Under the pieces are notes generated by a model. It worked only from the letters and a program-made list of their open reading frames with translations, was not told the DNA's origin and made no database searches. Below, piece by piece: positions 32,990-44,257 of a DNA stretch of 64,000 nucleotides (positions are counted from its first letter, which is position 1; every line of letters starts with the position of its first letter). Origin of the DNA: Pollenia angustigena (Eukaryota > Arthropoda > Insecta > Diptera > Polleniidae); the NCBI GenBank assembly GCA_930367215.1, contig OV884060.1:176649253-176713252 (forward strand), read 5' to 3'. The translations under genes and the position numbers were made by a program.

Positions 32990-35900
32990 TATGCTTCTAA
33001 TGGACGAAGCCTATTGAAAACCGTAACCATCGGGTCACAAATTTGCTTTGTCCCCCTTAAAAGCTCTCTTTCGGAAAAGAGCCTAGTTCTCATTTAATTC
33101 TAATTATGTAAATGTTAAGATTGAATTCAGCACATAAATGTTTTATTGCAGTCTTAATTTTGTGACCAAATGCTGGTGAAATAGACTTGTTTTCGACCCT
33201 ACAAAGAATATTTTCGAACCCTTTACCGACATGAATTTCTTAAAAATGTTAGTGTGGAAAAATTTAATAAAACGTACGTTCTATGTCATGAAAACATTTT
33301 TAGGTCGAAAGGTCCTAAAGTGGCCATAAGTCCCATAGAGATTCTCCTAAAAAATCAATTGAACACGAAAAAAAAACACAAGAGTATATGATATTCTACA
33401 CCACAGTATTTAAAAACAAATTTTCGAGAGTGTACTTTATTTTAGTCACATGGACAATCATGAATCCGCCAGAACAAAATTATGTTATGAGATAAAGATT
33501 CATACAAAAGTTGTTGGAGCCGAATATTTTTAAGATATCTTATAAATACATACATATGTATATGAGATTTGTAAGTCGTATGCCAGCTATGGTTAATTTT
33601 TTGACCAACCAGCACAGCATTTTGTCATGACATAGTATAGTATTATGTTAAGATTATAATGAATTTCCTTTATTAAATCAAATGCAGAGATGCCATGTTA
33701 TACAATACTTTACATTAGTTGTCAACTATAATAAAAGTATATTACACTTTGGGACTGATGCTAGCACATATTGTAACAAGTAAGTTTGGACCAAATTTAT
33801 TCTAAATACCAAAATCATAAGATGGTTAATCGGCACAAAGGCTCCATTCAGGAAAGAAGGCTTGGTCCTTGTAATAATTAGAACCTACATATGTGTTTAA
33901 TTTCATCAAACTATCTCCAAAATTGCGACCTGCATTTTCGCAAGGACGGGCGGACATATTTAGAACCACTTATGAGTCGATCGGAATTCTTAAAGGTGGG
34001 CCTAAGGCCAATATTTTAAGCTGTTACAAGTATCAGCATAAACGCAAAATACCTTCTCCTCTATATTAGCGTGGGTATAAAAATAATGTCATACAAAGGC
34101 TGATATTTGGATAAGATACGACACAAACAACCTTCACATAATGCATAGGTTGGGTTCCATTGGCAGGCGCAATCAAGGATAGCTCAGGTGGGTTCAGTAA
34201 GAAGTTCCTGTTATGTTACTTTGTATCACTGTCTCCCAGACATCCTATATGACATGTCTGAAAACGATTTTCCTAGACAAACCAGTCTATTCAATGAAGG
34301 ATTGAAACCCAACCAAATTAGTATCATATACAGAAAGAAAAACACTCGGGATAAATCAAGTTTTTTATGATTACGTTAAGTACGAGTCGTACTCAAAAAT
34401 TTAAGCTCGATTAACACTTAAAATTACTCAAAACAATCCTAAATAGGATTACTTTCGGAAATCAATCCCGGAATTACTTGAAATAAGTATAAAAAATTCT
34501 TAAGTCAAGTAAAACAAAAACCATTTAACTTCTCGTTGTGTTTAACCCTCCGGCTTACGCATGTTTTGCTTTTCTATACACATTGAAAAATGGTCTGGCC
34601 AGACTCATGTGTAACACGAAGGTTTGAAAAGTAAATTTAAGCTCTTGCTTCTCATTTAGTTTATATTTTTGGTTAAATATGTACATAAGATTTAAGTAAA
34701 AACCACATCGGGAATGATGTTTGTGTTGTATCATTTTGTAGGGTGTAGTAAATCAGCATAATAATTTTTTCATTCTAATTTATTTATTTTGTGTTTTTTT
34801 CAAGCATGAATTCGAAATAAAACAATTTTATATTTCTTGAATCAAGCGCATTTTGAGATTGATTCAATCTTAGCTTTACTTAAATCAATTTCATTTTCGG
34901 ATTATTTCAAGTACGAAATCGGGATTGAATATGGATAATTTAAGTATTTTGCGATTAAAAATCCGTACTTGAAGCAATCTTTCTGTACTTGATTCAAGAA
35001 CATCCCTACTCATCGTAGTATTAACACCGCTTCGAATTGATTTAGGTACGGATGGAGGGATTTTTCTTTTGAGTGTAGAGACTGGTTTTGTTCCTAATGC
35101 CGATCTATGGGCTCCTATGGGTGTCTTTCCTTACTGGCCAGTTGTCTGTTATAATCGCAATCAGCTTTATGAGATAAAGTCTGTCCAGCTTTACTTACGT
35201 TGAGGTCTTTTTTCCATTCATACTGAGCCAGATTTTATTGGTTGTCTTATCGAACAATTTTAAACCAGCAAAGAATCGAAATTGATGTGCGATAAGTTGC
35301 TTGCTCTTTGCTAATGGAACACTTATATCACATATGGAACGATTATAATTCCACGCACAACATGCGCCAAAGAGTTAGAAATACGTTCCATATATCGCTC
35401 TATGTCCCTTAACTCTTTAAAGGATAACCATTGAACGTCTCTTTTTTCTCCAGAGACGTATCTCTCATTTTTTCTCATTTCGCGTTTTTACGCACAATTC
35501 AATTTTTACTGTGAATCCACCTGTCTATCATTATTTTAGAGCAACAATATATGAAATTTTATTAAAATTAAAGATATGTGATCATAATATTTGAACCCGT
35601 GGACCGCTTTTGCTCATTTCTTACACATTACATCTGAGAACAGTACGAAGTATTTCAACAAAAAATCTGGCATCCCGATCAACAGGCGGATTCCCATTAA
35701 AAATTGAATTTTGAGTAAAAACGCGAAATGAATTGATCTAGAAATACTGAGAGATACGTATATCTTTTTCAAAGCTATATTTTCAGAATCTGGTCAGTTT
35801 AATCATGGGCGAAAAGTCGTGTCGTACAGTGTTATACAAATATATATATGGAATTAACAAATCTTAAGAGATTTAATGACCGTAAGAATGTGGATAACAC

Positions 35901-36187
35901 TTCCAGTACGAAGAGAAACCAACATTTTTTTTCAATAAAAGAGAAAATTACATTTTCTTAAAATTCAAGGATTAACTTAGATTTTTAAACGATGCTATCG
36001 TTAAATAAAATAAAATTTCTAAAAAGAAAGTTTCCTATTTTAAATGAACTGTCACATAAATATAATGAAAAAGGTAATTTCGAATACAGTATAGCTTTAA
36101 CCAGAGATTAAGATTAAAACTAATTAAAAAGGATCTGAAAAATTGTCAAATACATTAAACCATAATGTACCATTTTTGTTTAATCCT
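32990..36187. other. 3.2 kb without a recognised gene
   Basis: It ends one old repeat-like piece with 'TTAGCGTGGGTATAAAA' at 34068-34083, similar in style to the GGGTATAAA ends at 905 and 16140. A short imperfect hairpin is at about 34545-34635. The remainder is AT-rich with no coding signal. Confidence 0.3.
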
Positions 36188-36412
36188 TTAAACTTTCTTA
36201 ACGACGTTGTATAAGTCTTCTTCACTACAAACATCTGTAATTATGGACGTTGGCTCGGTTATGTTTGCAGGGGGGGGGTTTGAGGATATAAATTTACAAG
36301 ATTCTCTGTCATTTTCTAACATTATTGCTTTAGACAAGGAGTTTAATTGCCCAACAGATACAAGCAAGTATCTGTTGGTTTGTATCTGTATCAAATGAGT
36401 ATTTGTGTGTGT
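36188..36412 (-). other. possible terminal coding exon, unrecognised
   Basis: On the minus strand a pyrimidine- and CA-rich tract leads to '...GATACAG' near 36390. It is followed by an open frame of about 65 residues, 'RYLLVSVGQLNSLSKAIM' ... 'EEDLYNVVKKV', ending in TAA. Amino-acid composition is more protein-like than neighbouring frames, and the stop fits a last exon. There is no known motif, no paralogue in the window and no upstream exon that I can find. It contains a run of G (36271-36278) that would encode three prolines. It could be a chance frame. Confidence 0.2.
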
Positions 36413-37445
36413 GTGTATTAAATGCAAAAAAAAAAAACAATTTCCTTTTAATATCAAAAGTTGTCAGATGCAATAATCACAATTTAAAAAAATTTTCTAT
36501 TCTATAATACAAAGTTTAATAGATAAATTTCTTCGGGTCATTGAAAAATAAAATAAATATTTTTTTGTATGTATTTGAAATAGTTTTTGTTGTGCGTAGG
36601 ATTCTTTATGAATAGCAATTGTACAAAACGGAAAGGACTTTAAGGTAAAATGGAATTAAGAAAACTACTTAATTTTTATGTTGTTTGAAAGTTTATTAAA
36701 AATTTTTCTATAGAATTAAAGTTTTTAATTTACTTTCTTTGCTTACACCACCAAAATATGCGTTTGTGCTAAAGTTTGTAACACATCTATAAGTCGATCA
36801 GTCTGTTTGGCTATTTGTTTGTCCATGTAAAACTACGTCATTTGAAAACTGTACGAAGAAAAATTTTAACTTGCCCAATGTAATAGTTATCCTTTTGAAA
36901 AAGAGTATAAGCGGCAAAAATGACATAAAAATACTATCACAATTTGTTAAAATCGATACACATTTGTTCATACCTCCCACGCACAAAATTTAAATCGTTA
37001 CGACGGGGTTGTAGTTGGCTATGGATCATTCTGTATATAATGTTTAGTGGTGAAGGGTAAAACATACCTTCGGAAAATTTGTGTCAATTGGTCCAACAGA
37101 CTGGTCCTGGGATTTGTGAAAAAAGAACAAGTACAAAAAGAAAGAACTCATGACCAGTAAAAGGAGAACCAATCATTAAACTGGTTTATGAAGAACAAAA
37201 AGGTGCAAAAAGTAACGAATTACAGTTCAGTCTTTACCGTTGGTATGACACATTTTTTGGGATTTTCTAAAATTTGGTTCTTGAACTTAGTTGAAGGACT
37301 TGTTTTGTTGGAATAATACTACATTGTATTAAAGAAATACTACATTGTAGTAACCAACACTAAACACGTTCATTGAGAATAGATGTGTGACTGGTGAAAT
37401 GGTGTCAATCAAAATGTCCAGATAGTTTCACCCTTTTCCTATTTA
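36413..37445. other. no gene; one weak repeat relic
   Basis: Around 36790-36905 a phrase resembles the 6.2- and 32.2-kb repeats. Nothing else is recognised. Confidence 0.3.
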
Positions 37446-37703
37446 AATTGAGGTCATGAGAACCAGAGTGGCTTAACTGCTTTTTTTTAATACGGATTTT
37501 GAATGAAAAAAACTGGTCTAAAGGGTGAAAGTCATAGCGGCACAGGGACCTGAAAATTAGTTTAACATTTTTTTCATAGATGACTTTAAAATTACCACTC
37601 AGGTTGTTAGAAATTTAAAAGGTTTGGTAGTTACTTCTACTACCACTGAAAATTTATGTATAACAAGTTATGTCACTCTGGCTCTCAAAGCCTAAATTCA
37701 ATT
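37446..37703. mobile_element. 258-bp MITE-like inverted repeat
   Basis: The left AATTGAGG...GAGAACCAGAGTGGC is inverted at the right as GTCACTCTGGCTCTC...TTCAATT. The match is interrupted by a few-base gap. No target duplication was found. It abuts the larger element starting at 37703. Confidence 0.45.
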
Positions 37704-39415
37704 GAAGCACAGCCGCGAATAACGTTGTAAACGCCTCATTTTGCAAAAACTGTTTTTTTGCAGATAACCGTTAACCTTACTCTCTTACACAGTTTAAACA
37801 TCAAATCAACCAGAACTATGCACCTTAACGCTTTCAAAATGGCATACAAAGTGTCAGCCAGTGGAAGAACATTGCAAGTTACTAACAAAATGATGAAACC
37901 GAAATGGTTTTGCATTGCGGGATAATGTTTTAAAAGCATTTCACAGTACAACACATGATTTCGGGACTCAATTCTGATAATTGGTTATGAAAGTAGACCT
38001 AAAAAGAAAAACTTCTGCATCATTAGTTTGGTCATGATAGCTCAATAAATAACTTAAAAATTAATTTGAAGTTAGTAAGTATCGTATAGGGGAATTTGTC
38101 ACGTTTAAGGCTCTTTTGTTTGTCATAACTCGAGAACCACTAGTCCGAATAAGCTGAAACAAATTTAAAAAAATTAAGAATTACAATTCCTTTAATTTCT
38201 TCATACAACGTTTCGCTATATAATCAACAGTTTCGCAGTTATAAATAAATGTATGAAGAAAAACAATATTTTTTGCCCAAAAAATTTTAATTTTTTAATT
38301 TTAATTCATAAAAAATCCAAAAAATCAAAAAAATTGTCAAGTCCCATTACTTTCACGTAAAGTCGCATAACCTATAAACAAAATGACACATGAATCATAA
38401 AAATCGATGAACGCGTTTCGCTTTTATTCACAATTAAGTAAAGGCATGAATTTCAAAAATTTGCTCAAGATATCCACAAAATTCTTTGGAAAAAACATTG
38501 ATGACTTTTTTATTGATTCTTTATTTTGCATGAAAATAAGCATTCCGATTCATATTACAGTTATTCTTACACAGAAAAAATGCAATTTTTATATGTTATC
38601 TATGCATGGAAACAAAATTTATAACATTTTCAATTATTGTCACTATCCATCCTCGTTGAAGTTGACGCTTGTGGTTCTGATGACCTTATTTTCTTCGTAG
38701 GTTGTTCATATTCATGTTCTGAGTCTGCACCATCCTCCGAGATAGACGTAATATTCAAGGGCATGTTTTGTTCAGTGTGTCCACAAATTTCAAACTGCAT
38801 AATTTTGGAACTCCACCAACGTTTGCAATTCATCAAATTGTTTGCCTTTGAATCGCTTTTCCATTGGCATGGTCACCTGGTGGAACCTCTCTCCTTGTTC
38901 GTCCGATTCCTGAGGTAATTGTGCCAAAAAGGTTCAAGGTGGAAATGTAAGAAATGTAATTTTAACGCCATGGATGCTTTGATTTTTTCAAAATAATACA
39001 GCAAGGAACTGTAATTCTTTATTTTTTTAAATTTGTTTCAGCTTATTCGAACTAGTGGTACTCGAGTTATGACAAACAAAAGAGCCTAAAACGTAACAAA
39101 TTCCCCTATACGATACGTACTAACTTCAAATTAATTTTTTAAGTTATTTATTGAGCTATCATGACCAAACTAATTATGCAGAAGTTCTTCTTTTTGGGTC
39201 TTCTTTCATAACCAATTATCAGAATTGAGTCCTGAATCAATCACCTGAAAAATGTTGTACTGTGTTTTGCATAAAAGTTTTTACTATCATTATTTTTAAT
39301 AAGAGAAAAAAAAAAAGTTTTTAAACAAATAATTCTGCCTGTCAAAAAACGTTTTTTTGCTATCCTGAAAAATTAGTATTTTGTAACTTAAAACGTTATT
39401 CGCGGCTGTGTTTCA
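37703..39415. mobile_element. 1.7-kb long-inverted-repeat element
   Basis: The outer ends match as inverted repeats: CACAGCCGCGAATAACGTT (37708-37726) and its inverse at 39392-39410, continuing outward by TGAAG/TTTCA. Further in, ~230-base arms (37963-38196 and 39000-39233) are inverted copies with high identity ('GGACTCAATTCTGATAATTG', 'CATGATAGCTCAATAAATAA', 'AGGCTCTTTTGTTTGTCATA'). The ~800-base centre carries a broken conserved gene on the minus strand. No target duplication was identified. It looks like a foldback-type DNA element. Confidence 0.65.
38630..38905 (-). pseudogene. fragment of conserved arthropod multicopy protein with ESDE-GERFHQ motif
   Basis: The minus strand reads 'PQESDEQGERFHQVTMPMEK' then 'RFKGKQFDELQTLV'. 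From memory, an '(S/E)(D/E)E.GERFHQD...ME.RY.G' block is shared by many uncharacterised multicopy proteins in arthropod genomes that look transposon-derived. I cannot name the family. Just upstream, in another frame, 'LHFHLEPFWHNYL' fits the preceding region. Just downstream, in a third frame, an acidic/Ser-rich tail ends '...KKIRSSEPQASTSTRMDS'. The gene is therefore broken by at least two frameshifts. Its position between inverted arms suggests that the element carries this gene. Confidence 0.45.
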
Positions 39416-40140
39416 ATTTTAAAAATATAGGAATTTGAATTGAGGACGGTATGGGCCGAGTCGTTGAAAAATATGCCAAACGGTCTATTATCGGTCCCTA
39501 AGCGATTATCGCTTTTATCACCATAAATCTCTTTTAAATATCAATATCTAGCAGAAATTTTGCATAAATAATATTTTGAATATTTAATTTGTGATGACCG
39601 AAATATAGTTGCCAGAAAAAATGTGACCAAAATCGGTAAATTTTGCTAAAAAAAAAAAATCGTAAAATCCTTCAAACTGACTTACTTCAATCGTGACGTA
39701 AACTGTTATTGTAAAATTCCAGCGAGCCAAATTGTCTGAACTTTTCCAGATATATGAAAGACCCGTCGACAAAATAGTCGGAATCGTATACGAATTCTGT
39801 CTGATATCGAACAAAAAAAGGCCGAAATTTTTATTGTTTTCTGATAGAACGCTGAAAGAATATAATACAAGATTATAATCTAATAATCGCATAGATTTCT
39901 GTAAGAAGTCCTTTACTTTATTGCAAAATAAAAGTTTTTAATAACAAATTTTACATATATCAGCATACAAACATACGTATCGTTTTTTAAATAATTTTTT
40001 AAACTTAAAATAAATTCAAAATATTTTCAACTTAATGAGAATAGTAGTTATTACAAAAAAAAAAAAAAAAAAAACACACATAACAACTGTGACACGTGTA
40101 TATGAAGGGGGTGTGCTTTAATACCTCATTCAACCTAAAG
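39416..40140. other. AT-rich stretch, no gene
   Basis: It contains a 20-base A run at about 40056-40075 followed by CACACA. The open frame at 39584-39892 (-) shows no family I know. Confidence 0.3.
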
Positions 40141-41297
40141 CTTCTATATATAGCCGGCCTTTGGGCGGGCGCAAGGATGCAGAGAAGCTTTAGGTAGCGA
40201 AGCCGGTCTTTGTTATACCATAGAGGAGAAAATCCTTGCGCCCGCCCGAAGGCCGGCTATACAGAGAAGCTTTAGTTAGCGAAGCCGGTCTTTGTTATAC
40301 CATGGAGGCCCAAAACAATTTCTATATTTTTTTTAATTTGGGGACTTAGTTCACTTTCATTAGAGGACTTTTTTAACTCTTGTGGAAATTTGGTGAAATT
40401 GGGGTCTTAGTTCATTCCTGTTTAGGGACTTGGTTCACCTGTTTGGGGGCTTAGTTCATATTGGCTTTTTTCGGGGTTTTTCCATAAATTAAAGACGTCC
40501 CCAAATTTGGGGACTTAGTTCATTTTGGGTTTGGGGAGTTGGTTCATTGGGGACTTAGTTTATACCGCCCAACAAAAACGATTTTTGGGGGGTTATTTAA
40601 TTTTGTTTGGGGTGTTATTTCATTTTTTTAATTGGGGTATTATTTCATATGAAATTATCCCCCAAAAAATCGTTATGAAATAAAGCCCCAATATATTTTT
40701 TGGGGGATTATTTCATTTTCAAAGTTGTAATGAAAACTTTTTGGGCGCAAGGATTTATCCACTATTGTATACAGAACACCGACTTCGATAAAAAAAAGCT
40801 GCACAGCATTGCCGGCCTTCGGCCGGGCGCAATGGTTTTCTTCTATATGGTATACCAAACTCCGGCTTCGCTAACAAAAGCTTCTCTGCGTAGCCGGATC
40901 GAGTCAGTATTTTTATACTATAGAGGAGAAAATCCTGGCGCTATGCAGAGAAGCTTTAGCTTGCAAAGCCGGTGTTTGTTATACCATAGAGGAAAAAGTC
41001 ATTGCACGCGGCCGAAGGCCAGCTATGCAGAAAAGCCTTAGTTGGCGAAGCTTGGATTTGGAATATCATTAAACAAAACTGTATAATTAATTGCATTACA
41101 TATATTGGGCCTTTATTTCATTTAAAAAAATTAGGAAATTATTTTATTTATATTTGGGAAGTTATTTCATTTCGTTGGGGGCTAATTTCATTTTCAAAAA
41201 TGGGGCTTTATTGCATATGAAATAAGGCCCCATGCTTTGTGGGGTTATTTCATTATTTCTTTGGGGGGTTATATTTTGGGAGTTATTTCATGCCGCC
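40141..41297. mobile_element. GC-core inverted-repeat element, locus 3 (two copies joined or nested)
   Basis: GC-rich ~82-bp units with GGCCGAAGGCC occur at 40158-40310 and 40740-41055. Unit set one is followed by seven or so GGGGnCTTAGTTCAT motifs (40340-40569) ending in TTTATACCGCC. Unit set two is flanked on both sides (40590-40720, 41130-41297) by GGGGnTATTTCAT motifs in both directions, ending in ATTTCATGCCGCC. Both ends resemble the right ends of copies 1 and 2. No left end with GGCGG was found, so target duplications cannot be shown. Units in set two face each other. There are no genes. Confidence 0.6.
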
Positions 41298-41500
41298 TGA
41301 ATTATTTTTTGTCCGATTTCCAATACGTCGTTAGAAAGGTGTTGACCACCGCTTGAGATTTTAGTCAAAAATTAACCCTTAACTGCCTATCTTACTTTTG
41401 TATAAAATTTATTTAGACATCAATAAAAACCCATTTTGTAACCACCAAAAGTGTATATTTGTCCAGAAAACACTTTTTTAAATATATTAAGCTGAGCCAC
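41298..41500. other. junction between GC-core locus and transposase copy B
   Basis: It may include the left end of the transposon carrying copy B: 'GGTGTTGACCACCGCTTGAGA' loosely resembles the inverse of the sequence near 42620-42645. No exact ends are defined. Confidence 0.25.
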
Positions 41501-41570
41501 ACCTAAACGTCAAGTATTTTTCTGCATTTCATTTGACAATTCTCAATCTCAGACTAACTCAATTTGAACC

Positions 41571-42530
41571 ATGAATAGATACACAATCGAGCAACGCGTT
41601 AAAGCTATTCAGGCTTATTATGAAAATGAGCATTCTAATCAAATTGCATATCGTGCACTTCGTGATTTTTTCGGTCAATGAAATCGTCCAAATATGCGTA
41701 CAATCAGAAAAACCGTGCAAAAGTTTGAGCAAACCGGGTCTGTAAGCAAACTGTAGCAAATATTGCTGCTGTTCGCGATAGTGTGGCTGAAGAGCCGTCC
41801 ACCTCAACTCGCAGTCGTGCCCAACAATTGCACCTCCCACGCTCGTCGTTGATGAACGTTATGCATAAAGACTTGCATTTACACGCTTACAAGGTGCAAT
41901 TGACTCAAACGTCGTCAAAGGTCAGAATGGTGGCAAGAAATGGCAACAGTTGATGATCAATTTTCCAAGAAAATCATCTTCAGTGTTGAGGCACATTTTC
42001 ATCTCAGTGGATTCGTCAATAAGCTGAATATCCGCATTTGGGTGAATGATAATCTAAGAGTGATTGTCGAAAAACCAATGCACCCACAAAGAGTGATTGT
42101 TTCATGCGGTTTATGTGCTGGCGGCATCATCGGGACGTATTTTTTCGGTCAGGTGTTCGCTATCGTGAGAAGATAACCAACTTTTAATGGCCCGAATCGG
42201 AAGACATGGATGTGGAAGATATGTGGTTTCAACAGGACGGTGCCACTTGCCACACAGCTAACGAAACAATGGCTCTTTTGTTATCTCACGTGGTGGCGAT
42301 GTCAATTGACCACCAAGATCATGTGATTTGACACCGTTGGGCTTCTTTCTTTGGGGTTATTTGAAAGAAAAGGTGTACGTCGATAAACCAGCAACAATTC
42401 AATAGCTAAAGGATGAGATAATTCAGCACATTAACGGCATAGAACCTCAATTATGCCTCGGCGTCATCGAAAATTTGGACCATCGGATGAAGATGAAGGC
42501 TATTTGGCCGATATTTTGTTCCATACATAA
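41571..42530 (+). pseudogene. DUF4817-type mariner-like transposase, nearly full length but dead (copy B)
   Basis: A cut-and-paste transposase gene of the IS630/Tc1/mariner superfamily. In order, across several frames: the start 'MNRYTIEQRVKAIQAYYENE' and 'YRALRDFFGQ' (helix-turn-helix, stop after it), 'KFEQTGSVSK', then 'VWLKSRPPQ'-like broken linker, 'FSVEAHFHLSGFVN' (first catalytic position is Val instead of Asp), 'NLRVIVEKPMHPQRVIVS', 'GGIIGTYFF', 'DMWFQQDGATCHTA' (second Asp present), 'SCDLTPLGFFLWGYLKEKVY' (third acidic residue is Gly), 'VDKPATIQ' and 'EPQLCLGVIENLDHRM'. At least four frameshifts or stops. It is the most complete of three copies in the window. Confidence 0.8.
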
Positions 42531-42559
42531 TTGAAACATACCAATATTATAATAATAAA

Positions 42560-43790
42560 AAGAAATGACAATAATTTCCTAAATAATTTGTGTTTTATTC
42601 AAAATCAACATCGGCCCTTAAAATTTAACCACCCTTTAAAATGGTAATTATCATCGAAAAGATATAACAAAACGTAATTATTTTAGAAAGAACGTGTTTT
42701 GTAACAGGCAAACCAACATGCGATCTCCTTAATTTAAAATAATAATTTGCAATTTTTTTTAATTATGACTTTCATTAGAAACTCGATTAAGTATACTGAG
42801 CTGCATCCTAGGACAAATTTCTGAATCTATGATGACGTATTAGCGGAATTTGTGACTGTTCCATCGTTTGAGTTTCTTAAGAATTAAATACTTACAACAT
42901 TATTTTATTACAACTTGAAGTTACTTAAAGTTAAGATTAAGTTGACATAAAGTGATGTGTTATCTGTCAAAAGGCGTCTGTTAACTGCCGGATAGCAGCT
43001 AATATCAAGTTATAATAATGGCCCTTAGAGACTTAATTGTAACAGATTATATTGCAACCGTTAGCTTCAATTATCGGGGAAAATATTTTTGTTGTCGTGT
43101 GGCTCTACAGATAATTTTTGATGACTATTTTGTAAGTGATTTTTTTTAATGTTTAAATTTCAAAGCTTTTGGTCTAAATCAAAATCCTTTCCTTTCTTTT
43201 ATCATATCATTTAAAATATTGAAGAAAAGTTAATTAAAGTATAAGTATTGTTTTATAAAGATTTATTTTGTCTTATGCTCTCATATTTCTAAGTTTTCAC
43301 ATATCACAAGCTCTATGACAACATAAACCTGCATACATAAATGTTAATTTGACAAAATAGCTAAATGCATAGCTACCAAACAGATTTTGAGAAGTTAGTT
43401 GTATGAATGCAAACTAATATCCATATGCAAATGCTTCGAAATATGTACGGGATTATGTGCATGTACATGAAAATACTAACGTTTGTGGATGAGTGCATGT
43501 GTATAGATATAGAAATATTACACATACGCACATAGAAAAGATTTTATCATGAAAAATATTGTAGACTTTATGTATATTTTCGTATATTTTCGAAAATTTT
43601 AATTCATAGTTTGTTTTCGAGTGCTTTTTACTTTTATATTTAAGGATTGACTAGTTCAAGGACTGGTTTTATTAGAATATTTTGAAATAATTAAAACAGA
43701 AGAAATAAAATATATAAAATAGTTTTCTTGAAAAGGAATAATAAATTTAATATGTCTGGACTATTTTTATAACTACACACAGAAAAAATA
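42560..43790. other. AT-rich stretch, no gene
   Basis: No feature recognised. Confidence 0.3.
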
Positions 43791-43799
43791 ACCTTAAAT

Positions 43800-44050
43800 C
43801 ACGATTTCCGTATGACGTGCTCAATTCCCAATTTTTCATATTTGATAAATACACTGAAATTTATTGTTGAGGGAAAGCTAGCTTCTATGCGCATTTCACT
43901 GGTTGCTAAAGCCAGTTCATCAGGAAACCTTTTCCAAAGATTTTAGAAAAGCCAAAAATATTAAACAAATAAAACCCTAAAGCGAATAAGAATTATAAAC
44001 ACTCTAAGTCTTACTTGTAACAATATCAATGCTTAAACAAAACACCAGCA
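43800..44050. repeat. interspersed repeat R, copy 2
   Basis: Same orientation as 6640-6865, with an extra 'AGGGAAAGCTAGCTTCTAT' like segment before GCGCATTTCACTGG. Confidence 0.6.
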
Positions 44051-44257
44051 ATAAACAGTGAGTTTATCCTTTCTTAAATCCCCCTACAATTGGAAGGTTC
44101 TTTCCGACTCGAATTGTAGTTGTAAGTAGGTTAAAAGAAAAAACAATCACGTTTATTTAATATTATTCACTGTTAAAAACATTGTTCAATATTGAATCCA
44201 TAAAAACCTGTTTTATATTAAAATCAAAAGTTTATCTGGTTCAATTAACATGCATAC

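Noticed and set aside
40700..41220. Open frames of 113 and 72 residues (+) in GC-core locus 3
   Set aside because: They translate the repeated 82-bp units and the motif array; the peptides are repeats of the DNA units and differ in frame between copies.
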